Of a stretch of DNA of 49,031 nucleotides, positions 1 to 7,500 are shown piece after piece (within the stretch, counting starts at the first letter, position 1; each line of letters begins with the position of its first letter). A program made the translations under genes and the position numbers. The notes under the pieces are model-generated. The model searched no databases, was not told the DNA's origin, and saw only the letters and a list, made by a program, of their open reading frames with translations. This stretch comes from Gammaproteobacteria bacterium (GTDB taxonomy: Bacteria > Pseudomonadota > Gammaproteobacteria > Xanthomonadales > SZUA-5), in contig JAUIFV010000011.1 in assembly GCA_030430155.1 (NCBI GenBank), forward strand, positions 1-49,031, in the 5' to 3' direction.

Positions 1-745
1 TCGCCGCGACTATGGCGGCAAAGGCATCGCCACGTAGCGATGCGCCACCAACCAGCGCTCCGTCGATATCGGGGCAGGCCAGCAATCCGGCCGCGGACTC
101 GGGAGTGACGCTCCCTCCGTAGAGGATGCGTACCAAGCCGGCAATTCTAGCATCAACTTTATGCAGTATTCCACGGATATGCGCGTGCACCGCTTGCGCC
201 TGATCCGGGGTGGCGGTAAGGCCAGTACCGATCGCCCAAACCGGCTCGTAGGCGATGATGATCTCGCTGAGCTGATTTTTGAAATCGGCGCCTTTGAGCA
301 GCGTCAGTTGTGAACTGATCACCGCTTCGGTGCGCTGCTCCTCGCGCTGCTGCAGGCTCTCGCCCACGCAGTAGATCGGAGTCAGCCCCTCGGCCAGTGC
401 GCGCTTGAGTTTCTCGGCCAGTAGTTCCGGGCTTTCCTGATGCCACTGGCGCCGCTCGGAGTGACCGATCAGCACCATGCTGGCGCCGGCGCCCTTGAGC
501 ATCGCGGCACTGACCTCGCCAGTGAAAGCGCCCTTTTCATGCGCCGACAGATCCTGAGCCCCGATCGCGACCCGCCCCGTGCCGCGGCATTCCACCGCCA
601 TCGGCAGCAAGGGGTAGGGCGGGAACACGGCTACGTCGGCATCCGGGTACTGCGCGGCAGCGCCGATGCAGTCCCCTATAAGACTCTGGGTCAACGTACG
701 GTCGCCGTTCATTTTCCAATTGCCGGCGATCAGTGGTCGTCGCAT
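1..745 (-). CDS. tpiA: Triosephosphate isomerase, 3' end cut by window edge
   Basis: Interconverts dihydroxyacetone phosphate and glyceraldehyde 3-phosphate in glycolysis and gluconeogenesis; cytosolic dimer. The minus-strand frame starts MRRPLIAGNWKMNG, which holds the family's N-terminal substrate-binding Asn and Lys. It continues with IGHSERR (catalytic His), YEPVWAIGTG (catalytic Glu), the flexible-loop region, and ILYGGSV and GALVGGASL near the C terminus. About 248 codons are visible against a usual length near 250, so only the last few residues and the stop are missing. The ATG at 745 has an AAGGGAGA ribosome-binding site about six bases upstream. It is divergent from rpsO. In many relatives secG lies just downstream, but that would be outside this window. 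Confidence 0.97.
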   Translation of the reverse strand, partial: MRRPLIAGNWKMNGDRTLTQSLIGDCIGAAAQYPDADVAVFPPYPLLPMAVECRGTGRVAIGAQDLSAHEKGAFTGEVSAAMLKGAGASMVLIGHSERRQWHQESPELLAEKLKRALAEGLTPIYCVGESLQQREEQRTEAVISSQLTLLKGADFKNQLSEIIIAYEPVWAIGTGLTATPDQAQAVHAHIRGILHKVDARIAGLVRILYGGSVTPESAAGLLACPDIDGALVGGASLRGDAFAAIVAA

Positions 746-861
746 CGCGAGATCTCCCTTGAAAGTCGCGCAGCGGGCCCTGCGCCAGAGCGGCTAAGGG
801 TAACTTGTCGCGCGTCGGCGTGGGCGCGGCGGCGCCTGTTTGCAGATCCGTCTTGGATTGG

Positions 862-891
862 TTGCCGGATTCGTCCCGACCCAACTACAAT
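862..891 (+). promoter_or_regulatory. Probable sigma-70 promoter of rpsO-pnp
   Basis: TTGCCG at 862-867 and TACAAT at 886-891 are separated by 18 bases. They lie about 160 bases upstream of the rpsO ATG, in the gap shared with the divergent tpiA. This leaves a long leader for rpsO, as expected for an autoregulated ribosomal-protein mRNA. Assigned by eye. Confidence 0.6.
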
Positions 892-941
892 AGCGGGCTG
901 TTGACGCCCGGCGAACGCTTGCTGGGCGGCAACGCACCCAA

Positions 942-958
942 GCTCCCCGACGGGGAGC
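942..958 (+). promoter_or_regulatory. Hairpin in the rpsO leader
   Basis: GCTCCCC-GAC-GGGGAGC forms a perfect 7-bp stem with a 3-base loop in the proposed rpsO 5' leader, about 90 bases before the start codon. No T run follows, so it does not look like a terminator. S15 represses its own translation by binding leader RNA structure in several bacteria; whether this hairpin is part of such a site is a guess. Confidence 0.4.
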
Positions 959-1049
959 ACCACACGAACTACTCGGTTGGACGCGTCGCGGCACGAACGT
1001 CCCACTGGGGGTTTCGCACGTTCCCATGCACCATCAAGAGGATACAACC

Positions 1050-1319
1050 ATGCCGTTGACTGCTACCCAGTCTGCAGAAGTCATTTCCCAATACGCCCGC
1101 AACCCGGGCGACACCGGTTCTCCGGAAGTCCAGGTGGCGCTGCTCACCGCGCGTATTGAGGGCCTGCAATCGCATTTCGCCGACCACGCCAAGGATCATC
1201 ATTCCCGCCGTGGTCTGCTCAAGTTGGTCAACCAGCGGCGCAAGCTGCTGGACTATTTGAAGCGTAAAGACGTTTCCCGCTATCAGGATCTGATTGGTCG
1301 CCTTGGCCTGCGTCGTTGA
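1050..1319 (+). CDS. rpsO: 30S ribosomal protein S15
   Basis: The 89-residue product is a full-length S15. It binds 16S rRNA helices h20-h22 and nucleates the 30S platform. Visible family hallmarks are the conserved [14 protein letters not shown] segment (residues ~21-35), the H[10 protein letters not shown] stretch and the C-terminal [13 protein letters not shown]. The ATG at 1050 is preceded by AGAGGAT. pnp follows after 39 bases on the same strand, the classical rpsO-pnp arrangement. Expression is probably from the promoter at 862-891. Confidence 0.98.
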   Translation: MPLTATQSAEVISQYARNPGDTGSPEVQVALLTARIEGLQSHFADHAKDHHSRRGLLKLVNQRRKLLDYLKRKDVSRYQDLIGRLGLRR

Positions 1320-1358
1320 TCCAGTTCCTCATTCGTACGAAAAAAGGGGCACAACACT

Positions 1359-3464
1359 GTGGCTAAAGTGACAAAGCAGTTCCAGTACGGTGACCACCTG
1401 GTCACCCTCGAAACCGGCGAGATCGCTCGCCAAGCCAACGCCGCCGTCATGGTCACCATGGGTGATACGGTGGTGCTGGTGACCGTGGTTGCCGCACGCG
1501 AGGCCAAGGAAGGTCGTGACTTCCTGCCGCTGACCGTCAACTATCAAGAGAAGTTCTACGCCGGTGGCCGCATTCCCGGTGGCTTCTTCAAGCGTGAAGG
1601 TCGCCCGACCGAGCGCGAAACCCTGACCTCGCGTCTGATCGACCGTCCGGTGCGGCCGCTGTTCGCAGACGGTTTCCGCAACGACTGCCAGATCATGGCC
1701 ACGGTCATGTCGGTGAATCCGGAAGTCGATGGCGACATCCCGTCGCTGATCGGCGCCTCGGCGGCCCTGGCGCTGGCCGGATTGCCCTTCAACGGTCCCA
1801 TCGCGGCGGCCAAGGTCGGCTACAAGGACGGTCAGTACCTGCTCAATCCGCCGAACTCGGTGCTCAAGGAGTCCGACCTGGAATTGGTCGTGGCCGGAAC
1901 CGAGAACGCGGTGCTGATGGTGGAATCCGAAGCCAAGCTGCTCAGCGAAGACGTGATGCTGGGCGCGGTGATGTTCGGGCATCGCGAGATGCAGGCCGTC
2001 ATCAATGCGGTCAAGGAACTGGCCGCCGAAGTCGGCGTCACCCCGTTCGAGTGGCAGGCGCCGGAAACCGTTAGCGGTCTGGCCGAGGCGGTCGCCGCCC
2101 AGGCCGGCCCCGGTTTGGCTCAGGCCTTCACGCTGGTCGACAAGATGGAGCGCAAGGCTGCGGTTTCCGAAGCCCGTCGCGCCACCGTCGAAGCGCTCGC
2201 CGAGCAGGCCGCGGAGAAGGGCTGGAGCGACGCTGACATCGCCAGCGCCTTCCACGATCTGGAGTACAGCACCATGCGCGGCCGCGTCCTCGACGGCAAC
2301 CCGCGTCTGGACGGTCGCGACACTCGCACCGTACGCCCGATCGCGGTGCAGACCGGCTTGCTGCCGCGCACCCACGGTTCGGCGCTTTTCACCCGCGGTG
2401 AGACCCAGGCCATCTGCACGGTGACCCTGGGCACCACCAAGGACTCTCAGATCATCGACTCGGTGGAAGGGGAGAGCCGCGAACACTTCATGATGCACTA
2501 CAACTTCCCGCCGTTCTGCGTCGGCGAAATCAGCTTCATGCTGGCGCCCAAGCGGCGCGAAATCGGCCATGGCCGGCTGGCCAAGCGCGGCGTGCAGGCG
2601 GTGATGCCGGACTCGGAAGACTTCCCCTACGTGGTTCGCGTTGTTTCGGAGATCACCGAATCCAACGGCTCCAGTTCGATGGCCTCGGTCTGCGGTGCCT
2701 CGCTGGCGATGATGGATGCCGGCGTGCCGCTAGCCGCCCCGGTCGCCGGTATTGCCATGGGCTTGATCAAGGAAGGAAACCGATTCGCCGTGCTGTCGGA
2801 CATCCTCGGTGACGAAGATCACCTCGGCGACATGGACTTCAAGGTGGCCGGTAGCGCCGAAGGCATCAGCGCGCTGCAGATGGACATCAAGATCGACGGC
2901 ATCACCGAAGAGATCATGAAGGTGGCGCTGAGTCAGGCTCGCGAAGGCCGCCTGCACATCCTCGGCGAAATGGCCAAGGTGATTGATGCCCCGCGTCAGG
3001 AAATGAGCACCTACGCCCCGCGTCTGTTCACCATGAAGATCCACCCGGACAAGATCCGCGACGTGATCGGCAAGGGTGGTGTGACCATCCGCGCGATCAC
3101 CGAGGAAACCGGCGCGATCATCGATATCCGCGACGACGGCACCATCGTCATCGCCTCCAGCAACCAGAGTGCCGCCGACGACGCGCGCAAGCGCATCGAG
3201 CAGATCACCGCCGACGTGGAGCCGGGCCGGGTCTACGAAGGCAAGGTGGTCAAGCTGATGGACTTCGGCGCCTTCGTCAACATCCTGCCGGGCCGCGACG
3301 GTCTGGTGCACGTCTCGCAGATCTCCCACGAGCGCGTCGAGAACGTCTCCGACAAGCTCAAGGAAGGCGACGTGGTGCGGGTCAAGGTGCTGGAAGTCGA
3401 CAAGCAGGGCCGCATCCGCCTGAGTATGAAGGCGCTGGAGGAAGAGGCCAAGGCCGAATCCTGA
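1359..3464 (+). CDS. pnp: Polyribonucleotide nucleotidyltransferase (PNPase)
   Basis: Phosphorolytic 3'-to-5' exoribonuclease and RNA polymerase-like enzyme, a core degradosome component that works as a trimer. The 701-residue product has the family's normal length and order: RNase PH-like domain 1 (about 10-140), helical linker, RNase PH-like domain 2 (about 310-540, including [10 protein letters not shown] and the [12 protein letters not shown] segment), a KH domain (about 555-615, with [13 protein letters not shown]) and an S1 domain (about 620-690, with [20 protein letters not shown]). Translation starts at a GTG at 1359, with AAAAAGGGG about nine bases upstream. It is co-transcribed with rpsO; an intrinsic terminator follows. 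Confidence 0.98.
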   Translation: MAKVTKQFQYGDHLVTLETGEIARQANAAVMVTMGDTVVLVTVVAAREAKEGRDFLPLTVNYQEKFYAGGRIPGGFFKREGRPTERETLTSRLIDRPVRPLFADGFRNDCQIMATVMSVNPEVDGDIPSLIGASAALALAGLPFNGPIAAAKVGYKDGQYLLNPPNSVLKESDLELVVAGTENAVLMVESEAKLLSEDVMLGAVMFGHREMQAVINAVKELAAEVGVTPFEWQAPETVSGLAEAVAAQAGPGLAQAFTLVDKMERKAAVSEARRATVEALAEQAAEKGWSDADIASAFHDLEYSTMRGRVLDGNPRLDGRDTRTVRPIAVQTGLLPRTHGSALFTRGETQAICTVTLGTTKDSQIIDSVEGESREHFMMHYNFPPFCVGEISFMLAPKRREIGHGRLAKRGVQAVMPDSEDFPYVVRVVSEITESNGSSSMASVCGASLAMMDAGVPLAAPVAGIAMGLIKEGNRFAVLSDILGDEDHLGDMDFKVAGSAEGISALQMDIKIDGITEEIMKVALSQAREGRLHILGEMAKVIDAPRQEMSTYAPRLFTMKIHPDKIRDVIGKGGVTIRAITEETGAIIDIRDDGTIVIASSNQSAADDARKRIEQITADVEPGRVYEGKVVKLMDFGAFVNILPGRDGLVHVSQISHERVENVSDKLKEGDVVRVKVLEVDKQGRIRLSMKALEEEAKAES

Positions 3465-3497
3465 TCACCTTTGTGAATAGCGGCAGGTAACACGAAG

Positions 3498-3522
3498 AAG
3501 GCGGCTCACGGGCCGCCTTTTT
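3498..3522 (+). terminator. Intrinsic terminator after pnp
   Basis: AAGGCGGC pairs with GCCGCCTT across a 6-base loop and is followed by a T run (3518-3522). It lies 34 bases after the pnp stop. Confidence 0.85.
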
Positions 3523-3613
3523 CGTTGCTGAACGGCGAGTGCTCAGTTTGTTGCGGTGCAGCAAATGTGCCTGTTAGCATTTCGCGGTTGACTTGATTCG
3601 AATGGGGGAGGAC

Positions 3614-4792
3614 ATGGCTGGATCTGGCAAGGGCTTCGGTGCGGATGTCGATTGGCAGGGCATGGCGGAGCAGTACTGGAAGAATTTCGGTGAGCTCACC
3701 GAGCAGGCCATGGCGGCGATGAAGATGGAGCCGGCGGCGGTGCCGCAGTGGGCGGACGGGCTGGAGCAGTGGCGGCGTCTGTTCGAGGGCAGCATGAACA
3801 GCTCCGATGTGCAGAGCGGTCTGGATCAGCTACTCGACCACGGTCGCGGCTATCTGCGCTTCATGCAGGAACTGGCGCAGAACGGCGGCCAGTTCGACCC
3901 CACCGATCTGCGTGCGGCGGCTGAACGAATGGTGGCGGAATTCCGTAGTGCCAACCCGCTGCTGCAGGCATTCCCCGGTCAAGACGAAAGCGGCGATCTG
4001 CTGCGGCAGCTGATGGGCTGGTGGCAGCAGGCCACCGCGCCAGGCAAGGAGGAAGCGCGTTCCTGGCTGCGCATGCCGGCGTTCGGCATGGCTCGTGAGT
4101 ATCAGGAGCAGGCCCAGGCCTACGCGGCCGCGCAGCTGGACTATCGCGAAGCAATGGCTGGCTACAACGCCTTGATCGCACAGGCTGTGGAATCGGGTAT
4201 CAGCGGGTTCCAGGCCAAGCTCGATGAGCGCGGCGAGCAGGGACGCGGAATTGAGAACCTGCGCGGGCTCTATGATTTGTTCGTCGATGCGCTGGAAGAG
4301 GCCTATGCCGAGGTCGCGCTGACCGAGGAATTCGGCCGCGCCTACGGCAAGCTGGTCGACTCGCAGTCGCGACTGCGTCTGGCCGGCAATCAGGTGGTGG
4401 AGCAGATCAGCCGCGCGCTGGGCATGCCGACCCGCACTGAAGTCGACACCCTGGAGCAGCGCGTTCACCAGCTGCGCCGCGAAGCCAAGAATCGCTCCGA
4501 GCATCCGGCACTGAACGAGTTGAAGAGCGAGGTCGATCAGCTGCGCGCGGAACTGGCTGCGCTGAAGGCCTCACGAGGTGTGGGTGAGCACGACGACGAC
4601 GATCCCCCAAAGCCCAAGACCAGCAAACCACGCAGCAGCAGCGCCCGAGCTGGACGCAAACCGGTAGTCGCGACCAAGCCGGCCGCCAAGGCCGCGGCTA
4701 CGGCCACGAGCAAGAAGGCCGCGCCCAAGCGCGCGACCCGTAGCAAATCCAAGCCGGCGACGCGCGCCGCCAAGCCGACCAAGGAGGGCTAA
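3614..4792 (+). CDS. phaE: Class III poly(3-hydroxyalkanoate) synthase subunit PhaE with a histone-like C-terminal tail
   Basis: PhaE is the non-catalytic partner of PhaC in class III PHA synthase. The two form the granule-associated complex that polymerises 3-hydroxyacyl-CoA. Support is the PhaE-type N terminus (W-x-x-M-A-E-Q-Y-W-K-N-F), the central segment around ALIAQAVESGI and EFGRAYGKLVDSQ, a coiled-coil near residues 270-315, and phaC four bases downstream. The ATG at 3614 was chosen because GGGGGAGGA precedes it by a few bases; a TTG at 3593 and an ATG at 3602 are in frame but poorly placed. Odd: after an acidic patch at about 320, the last ~65 residues are almost only Lys, Ala, Arg, Pro, Ser and Thr, resembling histone H1 or AlgP/PhaF-type tails. 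Such a tail could tether granules to the nucleoid, which is inference. Confidence 0.9.
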   Translation: MAGSGKGFGADVDWQGMAEQYWKNFGELTEQAMAAMKMEPAAVPQWADGLEQWRRLFEGSMNSSDVQSGLDQLLDHGRGYLRFMQELAQNGGQFDPTDLRAAAERMVAEFRSANPLLQAFPGQDESGDLLRQLMGWWQQATAPGKEEARSWLRMPAFGMAREYQEQAQAYAAAQLDYREAMAGYNALIAQAVESGISGFQAKLDERGEQGRGIENLRGLYDLFVDALEEAYAEVALTEEFGRAYGKLVDSQSRLRLAGNQVVEQISRALGMPTRTEVDTLEQRVHQLRREAKNRSEHPALNELKSEVDQLRAELAALKASRGVGEHDDDDPPKPKTSKPRSSSARAGRKPVVATKPAAKAAATATSKKAAPKRATRSKSKPATRAAKPTKEG

Positions 4793-4795
4793 GCC

Positions 4796-5863
4796 ATGCA
4801 GGCCATTCGCTTTACCCCGGAAACGCTTTCCAATGAAGCCATGCGCTTCACTTCCAAGATCAGCGCCGGCATGGAGACCTTGAAGCAGGTCGATGACGTG
4901 CACTTCGGTGTCACCGACAAGGAAGAGATCTACGCCGAGGACAAGCTGGTTCTCTATCGTTACCAGGGCGACAAGAAGCCGAGCGCCAAAGTCCCGACAC
5001 TGATCGTCTACGCGCTGGTCAATCGGCCGTACATGGTTGATCTGCAGGAAGACCGTTCGCTGGTGCGCAACCTGCTGGCGCAGGGTGAGGATCTGTATCT
5101 GATCGACTGGGGCTACCCGGATCGTGCCGATCGATTCACCTCGCTGGATGACTACATCAACGGCTACATCCGACGCTGCGTGGAGGTGATCTGCAAGCGC
5201 CACGGGCTGAACAAGATCAATATCCTAGGCATCTGCCAGGGCGGTGCATTCAGCCTCTGCTACGCCTCGATTTATCCCGAGACGGTGCAGAATCTGATCA
5301 CCATGGTCACCCCGGTGGATTTCCACACCGACGACAACATGCTCAGCCGCTGGACGCGCAGCATGGATGTGGATGCCTTCATCAACGCCAACGGCAACGT
5401 GTCGGCGGACATGATGAATTTCTGCTATCTGACCCTGAAGCCGTACCGGCTGTTCCATCAGAAATACGTGGGTCTGGCCGAAATTCTCGACGACCAGCGC
5501 GAGCTGGAGAACTTCCTGCGCATGGAGAAGTGGATCTTCGACTCGCCCGATCAGGCCGGCGAGGCCTTCCGGCAGTTCGTCAAGGACTTCTACCAGGGCA
5601 ACAAGCTGGTGAACGGCGGCCTGGTGATCGGCGACAAGGCAGTTGATCTGGCCAGGGTCAGCATGCCGGTGCTGAACATCTACGCCGAGCAGGATCATCT
5701 GGTCCCGCCCAGCGCTTCCAAGCCGCTGGAAGGTCTGGTTGGCACCAAGGACTATTCGGTGCTGGCTTTCCGTGGCGGCCACATCGGCATCTATGTCTCC
5801 GGGCGCGCTCAGCGTGAGGTGCCCTCCGCGGTGCATCAGTGGCTGGCCAAGCGGAGTAGCTAG
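4796..5863 (+). CDS. phaC: Class III poly(3-hydroxyalkanoate) synthase subunit PhaC
   Basis: Catalytic PHA synthase subunit. It transfers 3-hydroxyacyl groups from CoA to the growing polyester through a cysteine thioester. At 355 residues it has the short class III length; class I and II enzymes are near 560-600. The alpha/beta-hydrolase core has the Cys lipase-box variant G-I-C-Q-G-G with nucleophile Cys147, Asp300 in EQDHLVPP and His329 in GGHIG. Each is shifted by two from the well-studied Allochromatium triad, supporting an active enzyme. It starts at ATG 4796, four bases after the phaE stop, with AAGGAGG just upstream inside the phaE end, so the two are translationally coupled. A strong hairpin follows. 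Confidence 0.96.
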   Translation: MQAIRFTPETLSNEAMRFTSKISAGMETLKQVDDVHFGVTDKEEIYAEDKLVLYRYQGDKKPSAKVPTLIVYALVNRPYMVDLQEDRSLVRNLLAQGEDLYLIDWGYPDRADRFTSLDDYINGYIRRCVEVICKRHGLNKINILGICQGGAFSLCYASIYPETVQNLITMVTPVDFHTDDNMLSRWTRSMDVDAFINANGNVSADMMNFCYLTLKPYRLFHQKYVGLAEILDDQRELENFLRMEKWIFDSPDQAGEAFRQFVKDFYQGNKLVNGGLVIGDKAVDLARVSMPVLNIYAEQDHLVPPSASKPLEGLVGTKDYSVLAFRGGHIGIYVSGRAQREVPSAVHQWLAKRSS

Positions 5864-5871
5864 GGGCAGGG

Positions 5872-5902
5872 AAGGGCCCAGGGATTAGGGCCCAGGGCCC
5901 AG
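5872..5902. repeat. GGGCCCAG-type intergenic repeat, copy 1
   Basis: A 31-base unit of two GGGCCCAGGG blocks around a TTAGGG core. It matches the unit at 6558-6588 at 30 of 31 positions. It lies between the phaC stop and the terminator hairpin. Related but less regular copies are at 6656-6690 and 9213-9296. Confidence 0.8.
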
Positions 5903-5910
5903 TTCAACAG

Positions 5911-5938
5911 CAAGACGGCGCCACATGGCGCCGTCTTG
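5911..5938. terminator. Probable bidirectional terminator between phaC and efpL
   Basis: A perfect 12-bp inverted repeat (CAAGACGGCGCC, loop ACAT, GGCGCCGTCTTG) lies between the convergent phaC and efpL stops. There is only a short T tract on either strand, so termination is likely but not certain. Confidence 0.65.
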
Positions 5939-5961
5939 CATTGCGGGGTGACGGAAGCTGG

Positions 5962-6522
5962 CTATGCGCGGCCCATGTACTCATGGGTATCGGTATTGAC
6001 GCGCAGTCTCTCGCCGACGGCGATGAACTCGGGTACCGGGATCTCCAGTCCGGTGCTGAAACGGGCCGGCTTGGCTCGGCCGCTGGCGCTGGCGCCCTTC
6101 ATGAACGGCGCGGTCTCGGTCACGGTGAGTTCCACCGACTGTGGTAGCTGCACCGCCAGCTCATCGATGATCACGATGTACAGCCCTTCCAGGCCGTCCT
6201 CGGTCAAGAACAGCGGCAGATCGCCGACCTGCTCCGGGCCCAGGATGTACTGGGTGTAGTCCTCGTTGTCCATGAACACGTAGGACTCCCCATCCATATA
6301 GGAGTAGGCACAGGCACGCCGCGACATCTCGGCGGTCTCGACCTCGTCTTCGCCCTTCAGGGTCAAGTCCGAGCGGGATCCCGGCGGCACGCTGTCCAGT
6401 TTGAGGCGAAAGGTCCAGACCGCGCTGCGCGAGGTGGGTGCACTCTTGTCGATATCACGCACGGTCCAGGTGCGACCGTCGTGGACGATGACGGAGCCGC
6501 GTTTTAGTTCGTTGGCTTTCAT
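5962..6522 (-). CDS. efpL: Elongation factor P-like protein EfpL (YeiP)
   Basis: Paralogue of EF-P that relieves ribosome stalling on proline-rich and related sequences. The 186-residue product has the three-domain EF-P layout: an N-terminal KOW-like domain (1-65), an OB domain (about 70-130, with SYMDGESYVFMDNEDYTQY) and a C-terminal OB domain (about 130-186, with ETAPFMKGASASGRAKPA and the GRA end). The tip of the domain I loop reads APTSRSA with Arg32. Canonical EF-P has a modified Lys (or a rhamnosylated Arg in a different loop context) there, and the remaining sequence follows YeiP, so I call EfpL rather than Efp. Start ATG at 6522. Convergent with phaC. Confidence 0.92.
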   Translation of the reverse strand: MKANELKRGSVIVHDGRTWTVRDIDKSAPTSRSAVWTFRLKLDSVPPGSRSDLTLKGEDEVETAEMSRRACAYSYMDGESYVFMDNEDYTQYILGPEQVGDLPLFLTEDGLEGLYIVIIDELAVQLPQSVELTVTETAPFMKGASASGRAKPARFSTGLEIPVPEFIAVGERLRVNTDTHEYMGRA

Positions 6523-6557
6523 GGTGTGGGGTTCAGTAGTGGTTGTTGGTAGAGGAG

Positions 6558-6588
6558 AAGGGCCCAGGGCTTAGGGCCCAGGGCCCAG
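6558..6588. repeat. GGGCCCAG-type intergenic repeat, copy 2
   Basis: A 31-base unit identical to copy 1 (5872-5902) except for one A/C difference. It lies just upstream of the efpL start on the minus strand, in the gap between efpL and the dehydrogenase gene. Confidence 0.8.
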
Positions 6589-6655
6589 AGTTGCAGTCTC
6601 GTAGCTGGCCCGTTTTTCATCTAGGGGGTCAGTGGAGGTCAGAGGGTTGCGGACA

Positions 6656-6690
6656 AAGGGCCCAGCTGTGCGGCGCAATTCTGGGCCCTT
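6656..6690. repeat. GGGCCCAG-type inverted repeat, copy 3
   Basis: AAGGGCCCAG and CTGGGCCCTT form a perfect 10-bp inverted repeat around a 15-base loop. It lies four bases past the stop of the dehydrogenase gene. It could act as a stabilising or terminating hairpin, but no T run follows it. Confidence 0.7.
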
Positions 6691-6694
6691 GGAG

Positions 6695-7462
6695 CTATTT
6701 GGCCTGTAATCGCACCGCCCCATCCAGGCGCAGGCATTCGCCGTTCATGTAGCGGTTGCCGAGGATGAAAGCGACGGCGTCGGCGAACTCGGCGGGTTTG
6801 CCGAGACGGGAAGGGAAGGGAATCTGTTCGGAGAGTGATTTCTGCACCTCCTCGGGCATCCCTTCGGCCATCGGAGTGAGGAAGATGCCGGGGGCAATGG
6901 TCATCACCCGGATGCCGAATCGGCACAGCTCGCGCGCCATTGGCAGGGTCATGCCGACCAGGCCGGCCTTGGATGCCGAATAGGCGGCCTGCCCGATCTG
7001 GCCTTCAAATGCGGCGACCGACGCGGTGTTGATGATCACGCCGCGCTCGCCGTCGCTGCCGGGAGCGCCGTGCTGCATCAGATTGGCTGCGGACTTGGCC
7101 AAGTTGAAGCTGCCGACCAGATTGATCTTGATGGCGCTCTCAAACTTCGACAGGGCCATCGGCCCGCCCTTGCCCAGCACCCGGCCGGCGCCGAGCACGC
7201 CGGCGCAGCTCAAGGCCACATTCAGCCCGCCCATGTCGCGCATCGCGTTGGCCAGGGCCTCGACCACGCTGCCCTCGCTGGTGACGTCGGCGTGGAAGTA
7301 GCGGGCGTTGCGGCCCAGCTCGCGGGCCGCCTCGGCGCCCTGTTCGTCGTTGATGTCGAGCAGGGCCACCTGTGCGCCACCATCGACCAGGCGCTGCGCC
7401 GTGGCGAAACCCAGTCCGGAGGCACCGCCGCTGATAACCGCACGTACTTCTGACAGTTGCAT
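6695..7462 (-). CDS. SDR-family 3-hydroxyacyl-CoA dehydrogenase, HSD10-like
   Basis: Classical short-chain dehydrogenase of 255 residues, cytosolic. The cofactor glycine motif reads SGGASGLG (11-18). Asp36 at the end of the second strand favours NAD(H). SCAG replaces NNAG, and the catalytic set is Ser148, Tyr161 and Lys165 (YSASK). The pattern of inserts (GAGRVLGKGGPMAL, IINTASVAAFEGQIGQAAYSASK, PGIFLTPM) fits the 3-hydroxyacyl-CoA dehydrogenase type 2 / 17-beta-HSD10 group, which oxidises short- and branched-chain 3-hydroxyacyl-CoA. Near the PHA synthase it might exchange intermediates with the polymer pool, but no operon link is seen. ATG at 7462. Confidence 0.88.
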   Translation of the reverse strand: MQLSEVRAVISGGASGLGFATAQRLVDGGAQVALLDINDEQGAEAARELGRNARYFHADVTSEGSVVEALANAMRDMGGLNVALSCAGVLGAGRVLGKGGPMALSKFESAIKINLVGSFNLAKSAANLMQHGAPGSDGERGVIINTASVAAFEGQIGQAAYSASKAGLVGMTLPMARELCRFGIRVMTIAPGIFLTPMAEGMPEEVQKSLSEQIPFPSRLGKPAEFADAVAFILGNRYMNGECLRLDGAVRLQAK

Positions 7463-7500
7463 AGCAAAACCTTGTTGTAGGAAGGGGAAGAGGGACGGCG

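Noticed and set aside
6656-6690. Inverted repeat as an intrinsic terminator of the dehydrogenase gene
   Set aside because: The stem is strong but no T run follows on the minus strand, and the sequence belongs to the repeat family.
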